Shown piece after piece: positions 39,339-49,400 of a DNA stretch of 64,000 bases. The notes under the pieces were generated by a model that did not search any database, had not been told where the DNA came from, and saw only the letters and a program-made list of their open reading frames with translations. Origin of the DNA: Bradyrhizobium cosmicum. GTDB lineage: Bacteria > Pseudomonadota > Alphaproteobacteria > Rhizobiales > Xanthobacteraceae. Position 1 is the first letter of the stretch, and each line of letters starts with the position of its first letter. Position numbers and translations under genes: made by a program. The DNA lies in NCBI RefSeq assembly GCF_007290395.2, contig NZ_CP041656.2, positions 1,426,001 through 1,490,000 on the forward strand. Direction: 5' to 3'.

Positions 39339-40007
39339 ATGGCGATGCAAGCTGCACTAACAGAGCCTTCCGCCACGGCGGGAGTCGAGGTCTACGCTCC
39401 GGAACGATCGCTGCTGGTTGCCTCTATCCTGAGCATGTCGGGAGGTTTCCTCGACGCCTTCACATGGCTGTCGCTCGGGGTCTTCGCCAGCTCCCAAACC
39501 GGCAATGTCGTCTTCCTCGGGGTCTACGCCCTGTCCGGGCAATGGCAGCGGGCGCTTCACCATCTCCTTCCGCTCGCGGCCTTCGTCCTGGGAGCGGTGG
39601 TCGCGGTCCGCACCCGGGCGGTACTGGGCTGTCTCGTCGGAGAGATCGTCTGCCTGACAGCGGCGCTGCTGCTGCTCCATCGTGCTCCCGATCAGATCGT
39701 GATCCTCGGAATCTCCTTCGGCGTCGCGCTGCAATCGGCGAGTTTCAGGCAGGTCGGGCGCTGGAAGTACCTCTCGGTCACCGTCACCGGAAACATGCTA
39801 CGCGCTATCGATCAGTTCGTTGATGCGTCCGATCCGGAGGCGGCGTCGGGCGCCGGCACCATGCTCATGCTCTGCCTGATGTTCCTGTTGGGCGCCGCCG
39901 CCGGCGGCTGCGTGACCAAATGGCTGGGAACATGGAGCCTCGCACTGCCGATCGCATCGTCGATGAGCGTTCTCTGGCTCTGCCGCCGGCGCAATCATCC
40001 TCGTTGA
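39339..40007 (+). CDS. DUF1275 (YoaK-like) membrane protein
   Basis: The 222-residue protein has about six hydrophobic segments and the family signature GGFLDAFTWLSLGVFASSQ TGNVVF near residues 33-57, plus SFRQVGRWKYLSVTVTGNML in the second half. DUF1275 proteins are uncharacterised inner-membrane proteins, possibly transporters. It begins 18 bases after fdhD on the same strand and may be its operon partner. No substrate is suggested by context. Confidence 0.85.
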   Translation: MAMQAALTEPSATAGVEVYAPERSLLVASILSMSGGFLDAFTWLSLGVFASSQTGNVVFLGVYALSGQWQRALHHLLPLAAFVLGAVVAVRTRAVLGCLVGEIVCLTAALLLLHRAPDQIVILGISFGVALQSASFRQVGRWKYLSVTVTGNMLRAIDQFVDASDPEAASGAGTMLMLCLMFLLGAAAGGCVTKWLGTWSLALPIASSMSVLWLCRRRNHPR

Positions 40008-40043
40008 CATCGCGCTCGCTCGTTGCGGGCTGAGGCGCCCGCC

Positions 40044-40181
40044 ATGCCATTCGGTAAAAGGACGTTCGTTCGCGGAAGCGAGCGCACCGTGCTGTTCGTT
40101 TTTCCGCTGATGCTGCTCTATGTCGCCGTCGGCTATCGCGTCTTCCGCGGCAAGGCGAACCCTGCTGCCGATCACTGCTGA
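40044..40181 (+). CDS. Possible 45-residue membrane peptide
   Basis: A short frame encodes MPFGKRTFVRGSERTVLFVF followed by a hydrophobic stretch (PLMLLYVAVGYRVF) and a polar tail. One membrane helix is plausible. It lies 36 bases after the DUF1275 gene on the same strand, and a terminator follows 40 bases after its stop. The ribosome-binding site is weak, so the call is tentative. Confidence 0.35.
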   Translation: MPFGKRTFVRGSERTVLFVFPLMLLYVAVGYRVFRGKANPAADHC

Positions 40182-40223
40182 CGGCTTCACGGCGCGAAGT
40201 CGCCGTGTGTGGCGATGGACGAA

Positions 40224-40250
40224 AGAAGGGCGCCGCTTGGGCGCCTTTCT
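40224..40250. terminator. Rho-independent terminator between convergent genes
   Basis: AGAAGGGCGCC and GGCGCCTTTCT form an 11-base stem (one G-U pair) with a 5-base loop, followed by a CGTTC sequence on the plus strand. A-rich bases on the left (GAAAG) give a T-rich tail on the minus strand. It lies between the DUF1275 gene (plus) and oxalate decarboxylase (minus, ends 40277) and may serve both. Confidence 0.6.
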
Positions 40251-40276
40251 CGTTCAGGACCCTATATGGCCGTGCT

Positions 40277-41524
40277 TCAGGATTTGGGCATGACGCCGGG
40301 GCTGTTGTCCGGCCATTGGGCGATCAGCTTCTCGTCGATGTTGAAATGCTGGGCGACCATCCTGGGCGGCGTGTGCGTCAGCCAGTTGGAGAGCGACACC
40401 TCCTCGTAGCGCGGCGCGCGAAACACGCCGACGAACTGCAATTCGGTGTCGCCGACATTCTCGACATAGTGGCCGAGATTGCGCCGGACATAGCCGATGT
40501 CGCCGGCCGAAAAATCCGTCGTCCGCGCGTTGGGGCCGGTGTCGAACACCGTCATCCGCGCCTTGCCCTTGATGTAGTACTGCCATTCGTCAGCATTCGG
40601 ATGCCAGTGCATTTCGCGGACCGCTCCCGGCGGCATTGTCACCAGCGCCGAGGCGACGGTGGTCGCCACTTTGAAGTTGCTGCTGTCGGCGACGCGAATG
40701 CTGCCGGCGGAGCTCTCCTTGACCGGCGTCGAGCTGCCGAGCGAATGAATGAACGGATAGGGCGGTGCCTCCGCATGTTTGGCAACTGCGGCGCGATCGG
40801 CAGCGAGATCGCCGGGCACCGTCCCCTGGAAGATCCAGAGATTGTTCAGCGGGATCTTGGCGAAGGCGTCGGCCGGCACGCCAAAGTTCTTCGCCAGCAC
40901 CTCGGGCGGCGTATGGGCGAGCCAGTCGGTCACCAGCAGCGTGTTGAACTCATTGGCGTGGCCGTCGTCGAAGCAGATCACGAATTCGCAGCCGTCGGGA
41001 CCCAGTCCCTGCAGCGAATGCGGCGCACCCGGCGGGAAATACCAGAGGTCGCCGGCCTTGAGATCGCCGACATAGGGGCGTCCTTGCGTGTCGAGCACGG
41101 TGATGCGGCAACTGCCGTAGGTCATGATCGCCCATTCGGCGGCCTGATGCCAATGCAGTTCGCGGATGCCGCCGGCGGAAAGCCGCATGTTGACGCCGGA
41201 GATTTCCTTCGAGATGGCGAAGTCCTCGACGGTGACCTGCCGTGCCCAGCCGCCATTCTGGATGCGCCTCGGCGCATTGTTGAACGAGGCCCAATCCATC
41301 GGCAGGCCTCCGACGTCGGTCGCGGGCGGGGTCTGTGCGGAAGGGAATTGCCTGGCCAATTCAGGATTTTGTGGACCGGGATCGGTCAGACTTCCGGGGC
41401 TCTTGGCGTTGATGGCGCCTTGCGGCGGCTCGTTCGGGTTGCCGAAGGTTGCGGCCTGCGCGCTGGAACCGACCATGGCGGCACCTGCCGCGGACATGGC
41501 CAGTAAATCACGTCGTGAAAACAT
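40277..41524 (-). CDS. oxdC: Exported bicupin oxalate decarboxylase
   Basis: Bicupin oxalate decarboxylases split oxalate into formate and CO2 using Mn. The 415-residue product has a twin-arginine signal (FSRRDLLAMSAAGAAMVG). It has two cupin domains, one with IRELHWHQAAEWA and GDLWYFPPGAPHS and a second with VREMHWHPNADEWQYYI, giving the metal-binding HxH-E-H sets in both. The lid segment after the first cupin reads DDGHANEFNT in the position of the B. subtilis SENST lid and keeps the glutamate thought to direct decarboxylation over oxidation. AGGAG before the ATG at 41524 sets the start. It is divergent from the formate dehydrogenase-like gene at 41772. Confidence 0.92.
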   Translation of the reverse strand: MFSRRDLLAMSAAGAAMVGSSAQAATFGNPNEPPQGAINAKSPGSLTDPGPQNPELARQFPSAQTPPATDVGGLPMDWASFNNAPRRIQNGGWARQVTVEDFAISKEISGVNMRLSAGGIRELHWHQAAEWAIMTYGSCRITVLDTQGRPYVGDLKAGDLWYFPPGAPHSLQGLGPDGCEFVICFDDGHANEFNTLLVTDWLAHTPPEVLAKNFGVPADAFAKIPLNNLWIFQGTVPGDLAADRAAVAKHAEAPPYPFIHSLGSSTPVKESSAGSIRVADSSNFKVATTVASALVTMPPGAVREMHWHPNADEWQYYIKGKARMTVFDTGPNARTTDFSAGDIGYVRRNLGHYVENVGDTELQFVGVFRAPRYEEVSLSNWLTHTPPRMVAQHFNIDEKLIAQWPDNSPGVMPKS

Positions 41525-41771
41525 CTGGGATCGCTCCTGAAAAGTGTCGAGCCCTCCGTAGCGACGGGGCTCCAATCGGCGAACTTAGTTTGCGGTTGCC
41601 GTTTCAGCTTCCGCGAACGGCGCTGTTTTTGCCGGAATGCATGGCCACTGCGGGCCGGCCGGCCCGGCTCGAACGTGTGCAAATGCGAAATTCGGCTTCG
41701 TTTTGAAAAGACTGCTCTGCCCGCGCAATCCTTAACTGGACAGGAGAATTGCCAGATCGAGAGATATCGAG

Positions 41772-44063
41772 ATGACCACGAAATCGGTTCGTCCCTACCA
41801 TGAACCCGCCGGCGGCTGGGGCGCACTCAAGGCGCTCAGTGAGGCGCTTCTGGTGCAGCGCGCGCCGCTGAAAGGCGCAGCGACGCTGAGCCGGATGAAT
41901 CAGCCTGAAGGTTTTGATTGCCCCGGCTGCGCCTGGCCCGATCCGAAGCACACCTCGTCGTTCGAATTCTGTGAGAACGGCGGCAAGGCGATCGCCTGGG
42001 AGACGACATCGAAACGCTGCACGCCCGAATTCTTCGCCGAGCATACCGTCTCCGAGCTCGCGAGCTGGAACGATTACGATCTCGAAATGGTCGGCCGGCT
42101 CACCCATCCGGTGGCTTACGATTCTGCATCCGACCGCTATCTCCCGGTGGAGTGGAGCGATGCGTTCGATATGATCGGTCGCGCGCTCCGGGCCTTGCCG
42201 GATCCCAACATGGCCGAGTTCTACACGTCCGGGCGGACTTCGAACGAAGCCGCCTTCCTCTATCAGCTGTTCGTGCGGGAATACGGCACCAATAATTTCC
42301 CTGATTGCTCGAACATGTGCCACGAGGCGACCAGCGTCGGCTTGCCGTACTCGCTCGGCGTCGGCAAGGGCACCGTGCTGCTGGAGGATTTCGACAAGGC
42401 CGATTGCATCTTCATCTTCGGCCAGAATCCGGGCACCAATAGCCCGCGGATGATGACGAGCCTGCGCAATGCTGCCCGCCGCGGCGCCTCCATCATCTCG
42501 TTCAACCCGTTCCGCGAGCGGGCGCTGGAGCGCTTCCAGGCGCCGCAGAGCCCGGTAGAGATGATCACGCTGTCTTCGACGACGATCAGCTCGAAACTGT
42601 TCCAGGTGCGCGTCGGCGGTGATGTCGCCGTCCTCAAGGGAATCATGAAGATCCTGGTGGAGACCGACGAGGCCGCCCGTGCCGCCGAGCAGCCGGAGAT
42701 CCTGGACTGGGATTTCATTCGCGGCCACACCGCCGGGGTCGACGAACTGATCGACGATCTCAAGCGCACGCAATGGCCCGATATCGAACGTCAGTCCGGC
42801 CTGACGCGCGAGGACATGGAATATGCGGCGGGCGCCTATATGAAGGCGGAGCGCGCCATCCTGGTCTACGGAATGGGCATCACCCAGCACTGGCGCGGCG
42901 CGAACAACGTCCAGCAGATCGCCAACCTCGCATTGTTGCGCGGCAATGTCGGGCGCGAAGGCGCCGGCGTCTGCCCGGTTCGCGGTCATTCCAACGTGCA
43001 GGGCGATCGAACCGTGGGGATCACGGAGGTCCCCAAGGCGGACTTCCTCGAGCGCCTGGAGCAACGCTTTGGTTTCAAGCCTCCGGTCGCGCCGGGACAC
43101 AACGTGGTGACCGCGCTGGAAGCGATGATCCGCGGCGAGGTGAAGGCCTTCTTCGCGATGGGTGGCAATTTTGCCGCGGCTATTCCGGATTGGCAGGCGA
43201 CCCGGGCAGCGCTTGGCAAGCTGGATCTGACTGTCCACGTCTCGACCAAGCTCAACCGCAGTCACCTGATCCATGGTCGCGCCGCCCTGATCCTGCCCTG
43301 CCTCGGACGCACCGAGATCGATCTTCAGGCGTCGGGGCCGCAGTCGATCACGGTGGAGGATTCGATGTCGATGGTTCATGCATCCGGCGGCCGCAACAAG
43401 CCGGCATCGCAGCATCTGCTCAGTGAAGTCGCGATCGTCGCCGGCGTCGCCAAGGCGACGCTGGGCGAGCGCACGGTGGTGGACTGGGACGGCTTCGTTG
43501 CCGATTACGACCGCATCCGCGATGCCATCGAGGCGGTGTTTCCGATCTTCCAGGGCTACAACGCCCGCATCCGCGTCCCCGGCGGCTTCCACCTCACCTC
43601 GACGGCACGCGAGCGCATCTGGGCGACGCCGTCGGGCAAGGCGAACTTCCTGGTCTTTCCGGGGTGCGGCGAGGATCCGCCGCAGAACGATCCCGATTTC
43701 CTATGGCTCACCACCATCCGCAGCCACGACCAGTACAACACAACGCTCTACTCGATGTCCGATCGCTATCGCGGCGAGTTCGGCCAACGCGACGTCGTCT
43801 TCCTGAACGAGTACGAGCTGAGGAAGCGCGGGCTTGCTGACGGCGATCGCGTCGACCTGATCACCGCCTCGACCGATGGCGCCGAGCGGATCGTGCGCAA
43901 CTTCCGCGTCGTGGCCTATTCCTTTCCGGCCGGCTGTTGTGCGGCATACTACCCGGAGACCAATCCGCTGGTGCCGCTCTATGCCCGCGACCCCCTCAGC
44001 TTCACGCCGTCATACAAGGGCGTCCCGATCCGCCTGGTGCGCTCGGCCGCTCCCGCGGAATAG
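41772..44063 (+). CDS. FdhF/YdeP-family molybdopterin oxidoreductase
   Basis: The 763-residue protein belongs to the cytoplasmic FdhF/YdeP branch of the DMSO-reductase superfamily. Segments seen are GFDCPGCAWPDPKHTSSFEF near residue 47, TSGRTSNEAAFLYQLF, FPDCSNMCHEATSVGLPYSL, HSNVQGDRTVGI and a C-terminal domain with YNTTLYSMSDRYRGEFGQRD. There is no TAT signal. In E. coli YdeP has been tied to acid resistance and its substrate is uncertain, so formate dehydrogenase activity cannot be claimed. It is divergent from oxalate decarboxylase with 247 bases between, and fdhD is 2.5 kb away, which supports a link to oxalate or formate metabolism. Confidence 0.88.
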   Translation: MTTKSVRPYHEPAGGWGALKALSEALLVQRAPLKGAATLSRMNQPEGFDCPGCAWPDPKHTSSFEFCENGGKAIAWETTSKRCTPEFFAEHTVSELASWNDYDLEMVGRLTHPVAYDSASDRYLPVEWSDAFDMIGRALRALPDPNMAEFYTSGRTSNEAAFLYQLFVREYGTNNFPDCSNMCHEATSVGLPYSLGVGKGTVLLEDFDKADCIFIFGQNPGTNSPRMMTSLRNAARRGASIISFNPFRERALERFQAPQSPVEMITLSSTTISSKLFQVRVGGDVAVLKGIMKILVETDEAARAAEQPEILDWDFIRGHTAGVDELIDDLKRTQWPDIERQSGLTREDMEYAAGAYMKAERAILVYGMGITQHWRGANNVQQIANLALLRGNVGREGAGVCPVRGHSNVQGDRTVGITEVPKADFLERLEQRFGFKPPVAPGHNVVTALEAMIRGEVKAFFAMGGNFAAAIPDWQATRAALGKLDLTVHVSTKLNRSHLIHGRAALILPCLGRTEIDLQASGPQSITVEDSMSMVHASGGRNKPASQHLLSEVAIVAGVAKATLGERTVVDWDGFVADYDRIRDAIEAVFPIFQGYNARIRVPGGFHLTSTARERIWATPSGKANFLVFPGCGEDPPQNDPDFLWLTTIRSHDQYNTTLYSMSDRYRGEFGQRDVVFLNEYELRKRGLADGDRVDLITASTDGAERIVRNFRVVAYSFPAGCCAAYYPETNPLVPLYARDPLSFTPSYKGVPIRLVRSAAPAE

Positions 44064-44084
44064 CGGCATCTGGAAGGGTCGCGG

Positions 44085-45935
44085 TCACGTTGCGGCCCGG
44101 AGGTCGCAGTCGGACGAATCGGCCGAAACGGCGATCGGAAGCGTGAACCAGAAGCGGGCGCCACCAATGGTGCCGTGGCCTTCGGCGCCGATCCGGCCTC
44201 CATGCGCTTCGACGATCGACCGGCAGATCGGTAGCCCCATGCCCATCCCGCTGTCCTTGGTCGTGAAAAAGCTCTCGAACAGTCGGTCGACATGTTCGGC
44301 GGAGATGCCCGGGCCGTTGTCCTCCACGGAGCAGCAGAGCGTGGCGGCGTCTCGTCTGACCGTGCTGATGACGATCCTGCGATCGTCGTATCCCGCCTGC
44401 GTCATCGCCTGCACCGCGTTGATCGCGAGGTTGACGATCACCTGCTGGAGCTGGGTGCGGTCGCCGAGCACCTGCGGCGCGCTCGGATCGGGCCTGTGCA
44501 GGATCGTGACGCTGCGGGATTCGAGCTCGTGGCGCAGGAATAGAAGCGCTTCGCTGATGATCTCGTCGAACGATAGCGAGGCTTGCTCGGTGGGCTTTCG
44601 CGAGGCCATGCCGTGAACGCGCGCCACGATGTTCGCGGCGCGCCGGGTATCCACGACGATGTTCTCGATGGTCTTGCGGATTTCGACGATATCAGGATTG
44701 GGCCTGTTCAACCATCGCAGCCCGGCGGCGGCATTGGTGGCGATGGCGGCGAGCGGCTGGTTGACCTCGTGGGCGATCGATGCGGTGAGCTCGCCGAGCA
44801 TCGAGACGCGCGCGGCATGCGCGAACTCGGCCTGCACCTGCTGCAGCTTCTGCTGGGCGCGAACACGCTGTGAGATGTCGATGGTGCCGACCAGGCTGAC
44901 TTCGAGATCGTTGATGGGACCGACCCGGGCCGTCGTGAAGAGAACATCGACGACGCGGCCGTCCCACGTGACCATCCTGGTCTCTTCCTCGAAGTTCGTC
45001 TCGCCGCGATAACGGGATTCCATGGCTCGCCGGAACGTGTCGGGACGTTCCTTCCAGGTGTCGGCCATGGAACGTCCGATATAATCTTCGACGCCGCCTC
45101 CGAACATCTGGATGGCCCGTTCGTTGGCCTCCTGAAACGTGAGCGCGTCCATGCAGGTCCGCAAGAACTCGGGATGGCTGTCGAAATAGGCGCCGAGGTC
45201 CTTGACGCCGTCGGCGCGCAATTTCCGGAACAGCACGACCAGCCTGCTGGCATCGAGTTGCCGGAATGCGATCGGCATGCGGCTGAACAGGTGGCGATAA
45301 CGCAGCTCGCTCCGCTCCAGCTCGGTATGGGCCTTCTTCTGGGCGGTGATGTCCATCACGGCGCCGACGAACTCGAACTGGCCCCGGCCGTTCGTCATTC
45401 CGCGGGCGACCACGCGGATGGTTCGGACCGTACCGTCCTCCAGCATCAACCGGTTTTCGTGAGAAAAGTCGCCTCTTTCATTCGCCGCACGGTCAATGGC
45501 CCCACACACGGCGCTGACGTCGTCGGGATGGGTGCGCTTCAGGACCAGGCCGAGCGACGGGCGCGATGTCGGCACGAGATCGAAGATCCTGAATGTTTCA
45601 TCCGACCAGAACAGCTCTCCGGTCGCGACGTTCCATCCGAAGCTGCCGGTCTGGCTGAGTTTCTGCGCTTCGGCGAGATAAACGGCCTGGTGGGCATGCT
45701 CGCCTGGCCGCCTGCTCAGACTGATCACCGCGAGCGAAATGGCGAGAACGGCGGCAAGAGCGATGGTGGCGGAATTGAATCCGAACAGTGAAATAGCGAA
45801 TGACAGCAGGCTCAGGACCACGCTGCTCCAGGCCCATAGTGAAGCGCGATCCTTCATGGCCCAGTCTGGAAGCAGGCGGCGCCACCATCGCGGGGGCTCT
45901 ACGGGATTAGCGCCGTCCAGGCGGTCGAGCGTCAT
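44085..45935 (-). CDS. PAS-domain sensor histidine kinase (FixL/NtrB-like)
   Basis: The 616-residue kinase has two or more hydrophobic segments at about residues 30-70, a PAS domain near 85-205 (SFGWNVATGELFWSDETFRI, then DITAQKKAH) and a second PAS near 215-360 (FVEETRM-like EEETRMVTWDGRVVDV). The histidine domain carries SIAHEVNQPLAAIATNAAAG, and the ATPase domain has VIVNLAINAVQAM, DNGPGIS and GMGMGLPICRSI. No heme-binding motif of FixL is evident. No response regulator gene adjoins it, so it is an orphan here; the partial regulator at the window end is 18 kb away. The convergent neighbour is the FdhF/YdeP gene, 21 bases away. Confidence 0.88.
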   Translation of the reverse strand: MTLDRLDGANPVEPPRWWRRLLPDWAMKDRASLWAWSSVVLSLLSFAISLFGFNSATIALAAVLAISLAVISLSRRPGEHAHQAVYLAEAQKLSQTGSFGWNVATGELFWSDETFRIFDLVPTSRPSLGLVLKRTHPDDVSAVCGAIDRAANERGDFSHENRLMLEDGTVRTIRVVARGMTNGRGQFEFVGAVMDITAQKKAHTELERSELRYRHLFSRMPIAFRQLDASRLVVLFRKLRADGVKDLGAYFDSHPEFLRTCMDALTFQEANERAIQMFGGGVEDYIGRSMADTWKERPDTFRRAMESRYRGETNFEEETRMVTWDGRVVDVLFTTARVGPINDLEVSLVGTIDISQRVRAQQKLQQVQAEFAHAARVSMLGELTASIAHEVNQPLAAIATNAAAGLRWLNRPNPDIVEIRKTIENIVVDTRRAANIVARVHGMASRKPTEQASLSFDEIISEALLFLRHELESRSVTILHRPDPSAPQVLGDRTQLQQVIVNLAINAVQAMTQAGYDDRRIVISTVRRDAATLCCSVEDNGPGISAEHVDRLFESFFTTKDSGMGMGLPICRSIVEAHGGRIGAEGHGTIGGARFWFTLPIAVSADSSDCDLRAAT

Positions 45936-46033
45936 ACGAGAGGTCTATTGCGATGCCGAAGAGCGGTCTTCTTGGTTTCGCAAGCGCTTTGTCAAAACGC
46001 ACGTAGGCGCGATCGGGCCCGCTGCTTGCGGCC

Positions 46034-46450
46034 TTAGACCATCTCCGCCGCGGCTCGCGTTACGCCGAAACGCCGCTCGAACTCGGCGACATCGACGACG
46101 CCGCGCCGGTGGGTGCCGTCGCCGATCTTGCGGTCGCCGTCCCAGGCCTCGACTTCAAACAGGATGCTCCTGGCCTCGACCGCAACGACCCGCGCGATCG
46201 CGCGCACCGTGCGGCCGACCGGGGTCGCCGCCAGATGGCGGATGTTGACCATCATCCCGACGCTGACATGGCCCGCGGGCAGGAACGGCTGAACCGCCGA
46301 TCCGGCGGCCATCTCCATGTGCAGGATCATCACCGGCGTGCCGTAGACTTCAGGCATTCCCGGCACCACATGGCCGACCGTCATCTCGGGCGTGACGGTC
46401 ACGAGCTTCTCCGCCGTCGTGCCGGCGGTCACCTTCTCAAGTGGGTTCAT
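46034..46450 (-). CDS. FlK-like hotdog-fold thioesterase
   Basis: The 138-residue protein resembles the fluoroacetyl-CoA thioesterase (FlK) subfamily: VTPEMTVGHVVPGMPEVYGT, then PVMILHMEMAAGSAVQPFL, GHVSVGMMVNIRHLAATPVG and FEVEAWDGDRKIGDGTHRRG. The Glu in EMAAGSA and the His in NIRHLA fit the proposed FlK catalytic set. Substrate is uncertain; many such proteins probably hydrolyse short acyl-CoAs. The ATG at 46450 is preferred over 46465 because it matches the usual N-terminus; it overlaps the end of the RND gene by 14 bases, so it is the last gene of that operon. Confidence 0.82.
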   Translation of the reverse strand: MNPLEKVTAGTTAEKLVTVTPEMTVGHVVPGMPEVYGTPVMILHMEMAAGSAVQPFLPAGHVSVGMMVNIRHLAATPVGRTVRAIARVVAVEARSILFEVEAWDGDRKIGDGTHRRGVVDVAEFERRFGVTRAAAEMV

Positions 46451-49400
46451 GGCGCAATTCCGCATCTGCTTCGGTCGTGGATGGAGTGGATGCCCTGGCG
46501 GGCCGCGGCTTGCGCCCGGTGAGCCAATTGCCGAGCCGGTCGAGATAGAGATAGACGACGGGCGTGGTGTAGAGCGTCAGGACCTGCGACAGCATCAGGC
46601 CGCCGACGATCGTATAGCCGAGCGGCTGGCGCAGCTCGGCGCCGGTGCCGGAGCCGATCATCAGCGGCACGCCGCCCAGCAGTGCCGCCATCGTCGTCAT
46701 CAGGATCGGGCGGAAGCGCAGCGTGCAGGCCTGGTAGATCGCCTCTTCCGGGCTGAGCCCGTTCTGGCGCTCCACCTCGAGGGCGAAATCGACCAACATG
46801 ATGCCGTTCTTCTTGACGATGCCGATCAGCAGGATGATGCCGATGATGGCGATGACGCTGAGATCCATGTGGACAGCCAGCAGCAGCAGCAGCGCGCCGA
46901 TGCCGGCCGACGGCAAGGTCGACAGGATCGTGATCGGATGGATCAGGCTCTCATAGAGCACGCCGAGGATGATGTAGATCACGATCAGCGCCGCGCCGAT
47001 CAGGAGCGGCGTGCCCGACAGGGAGGACTGGAACGCCTGCGCATTGCCCTGGAACGAGGTTGATAGCGATGCAGGCTTGCCGGTGCTCTTCTCGATGTTC
47101 TGGATCGCCGTCACCGCATCGCCCAATGCGACGCCGGGCTTCAGGTTGAACGAGATCGTCACCGAGGGAAACAGGCTCTGGTGATTGATCAGGATCGGCG
47201 CGGGCTTGATGACGCTGTGAACCAGCGTGCTCAGGGGGACCTGCTGCCCGGTGGACGAGTTCAAGTAGATGTCCTTGAGCGCTTCCGGCCCGTACTGGAA
47301 ACGCGGATCGACCTCCATCACGACATGGTACTGGTTCAGCGAGGTGAACATGGTGGAGACGATGCGCTGGCCGAACGCGTCGTCGAGGGCATTGTCGATC
47401 GTCGTGGGCAGGATGCCGAAGCTCGATGCGACCTCGCGGTTGACGGTGACCTCCAGCCTGGGGCCGGCATTGGCCTGGTCGCTCGCGACATCGGTGATGA
47501 GGTCGAGCGCGCGGAGCTTCTCCAGGAAGATCGCCGACCAGTTGGTGAGCTCGTTGGAATCGGCATCCGTCAGCGTGTACTGATACTGCGTCTTCGACAG
47601 GCGCGCGCCGATGGTGATGTCCTGTGCGGCCTGCATGTAAAGCCTGATGCCCTGGATGTGGGCGAGCTTCGGCCCCAGCCGCTCGATCACCTGATCGGCG
47701 CTGGCCTTGCGCTCGGGCTTCGGCTTCAGGACGATGAAGATGCGTCCCTGGTTGAGTGTCGCGGTCGGGCCGCCCGGGCCGATGTAGCTCGCCACCGACT
47801 GGACCGCCGGGTCTTTCGAGAGGATGTCGACGATCGCCTGCTGACGCTCGGACATGGCCGGGAACGAGATGTCCTGTGCGGCTTCGGTGATGCCGACGAT
47901 CTGCCCGGTGTCCTGTTGCGGGAAGAAACCTTTCGGAATGATCACGTACAGATAGCCGGTCAGCGCGACGGTCGAGAGCATCACCAGCAGCGTCGCAAAG
48001 CGATGGCGCAGCACGATGCGCAGGCCGCTGGCATAGAGAGCGAGCAGCGCGTCGAAGCCACGTTCGAAGGCCAGATAGAGCCGGCCGTGCTTCTTCCGCG
48101 AGTCGTCCTTCAGGAGCCGCGCGCACATCATCGGCGTCAGCGTGAGCGAGATCACCAGCGACAGCAGCAGGGCGGCGGTGATCGTGATGGCGAATTCCTG
48201 GAACAGCTTGCCGACGTATCCGCCCATCAGGAATAGCGGAATGAACACAGCGATCAGCGACAGCGTGATGGAGATGATGGTGAAGCCGATTTCGCCGGAA
48301 CCCTTGAGCGCGGCCTCCATCGGCGTCATGCCCTGTTCGAGATGGCGCACGATGTTCTCGATGACGACGACGGCATCGTCGACCACGAAGCCGACCGCGA
48401 TCGACAGCGCCATCAGCGAGAGGTTGTCCAGGCTGTAGCCGAGCACGTAAAGCACCGCGAACGTGCCGACCAGCGACAGGGGAACCGTGATCGCCGGGAT
48501 GATGGTGGCCCAGAAATTCCGCAGGAACAGGAATATGACCATCACCACAAGTGCGACCGTCAGCATCAGCGTGAATTGAACGTCGGAGACCGCGGCGCGA
48601 ATGGTGCCGGTTCGGTCGGCGGCAATCGTCACCTTGATCGCGGGCGGAACGGAGGCCTGCAGTTGCGGCAGCAGCTTCTTGATGCGGTCGACTGTCTGGA
48701 TGACGTTGGCGCCGGGAACGCGCTGGACCGCCAGGATGATGGCCGGTTCCTTGCCGTACCAGCCGGCGAGGAGGTCGTTCTCGGGCCCCTCGATCGCCGT
48801 ACCGATGTCGCGGATCCGTACCGGCGAGCCGTTGCGATAGGCGATGATGAGGTCTTCATAGGCGGCGGGCTTGAGCAACTGATCGTTGGTATTCAGCGTA
48901 TAGGTGACGCGCGGGCTGTTGAGGGTGCCCTTTGGCAAATCGACGTTGGCGCCGGCGATCACGCTGCGAACGTCTTCGAGGCCGATGCCACGGGCGGCAA
49001 GCGCCTGTGGATCGACGCGAACACGGATCGCGGGCTTCTGCTGACCGCCGATTCCGACGAGGCCCACGCCCGGCACCTGCGAAATCTTCGGCAGCAGGAT
49101 GTTTTCCGCATAGGCGTCGACCGTGGTCAGCGGGAGCGAGTCCGACGTCAGCGCGATCAGCATGATCGGCGTCTCCGCCGGATTCACCTTTCTGATCGTC
49201 GGCGGGTAGGGGATGTTCGGCGGCAGGAACGGGCTTGCGGCATTGATCGCGGCCAACACGTCCACCGCCGCGCTGTCCACCGTGCGCGACAGCTCGAACT
49301 GCACCGTGAGCTGGGCGACGCCGAGCGCGCTGGACGAGGTGAGCTGGGTGACGCCGGGAATCTGGCTGAGCTGCTGCTCGAGCGGTGTCGCCAGCGACGA

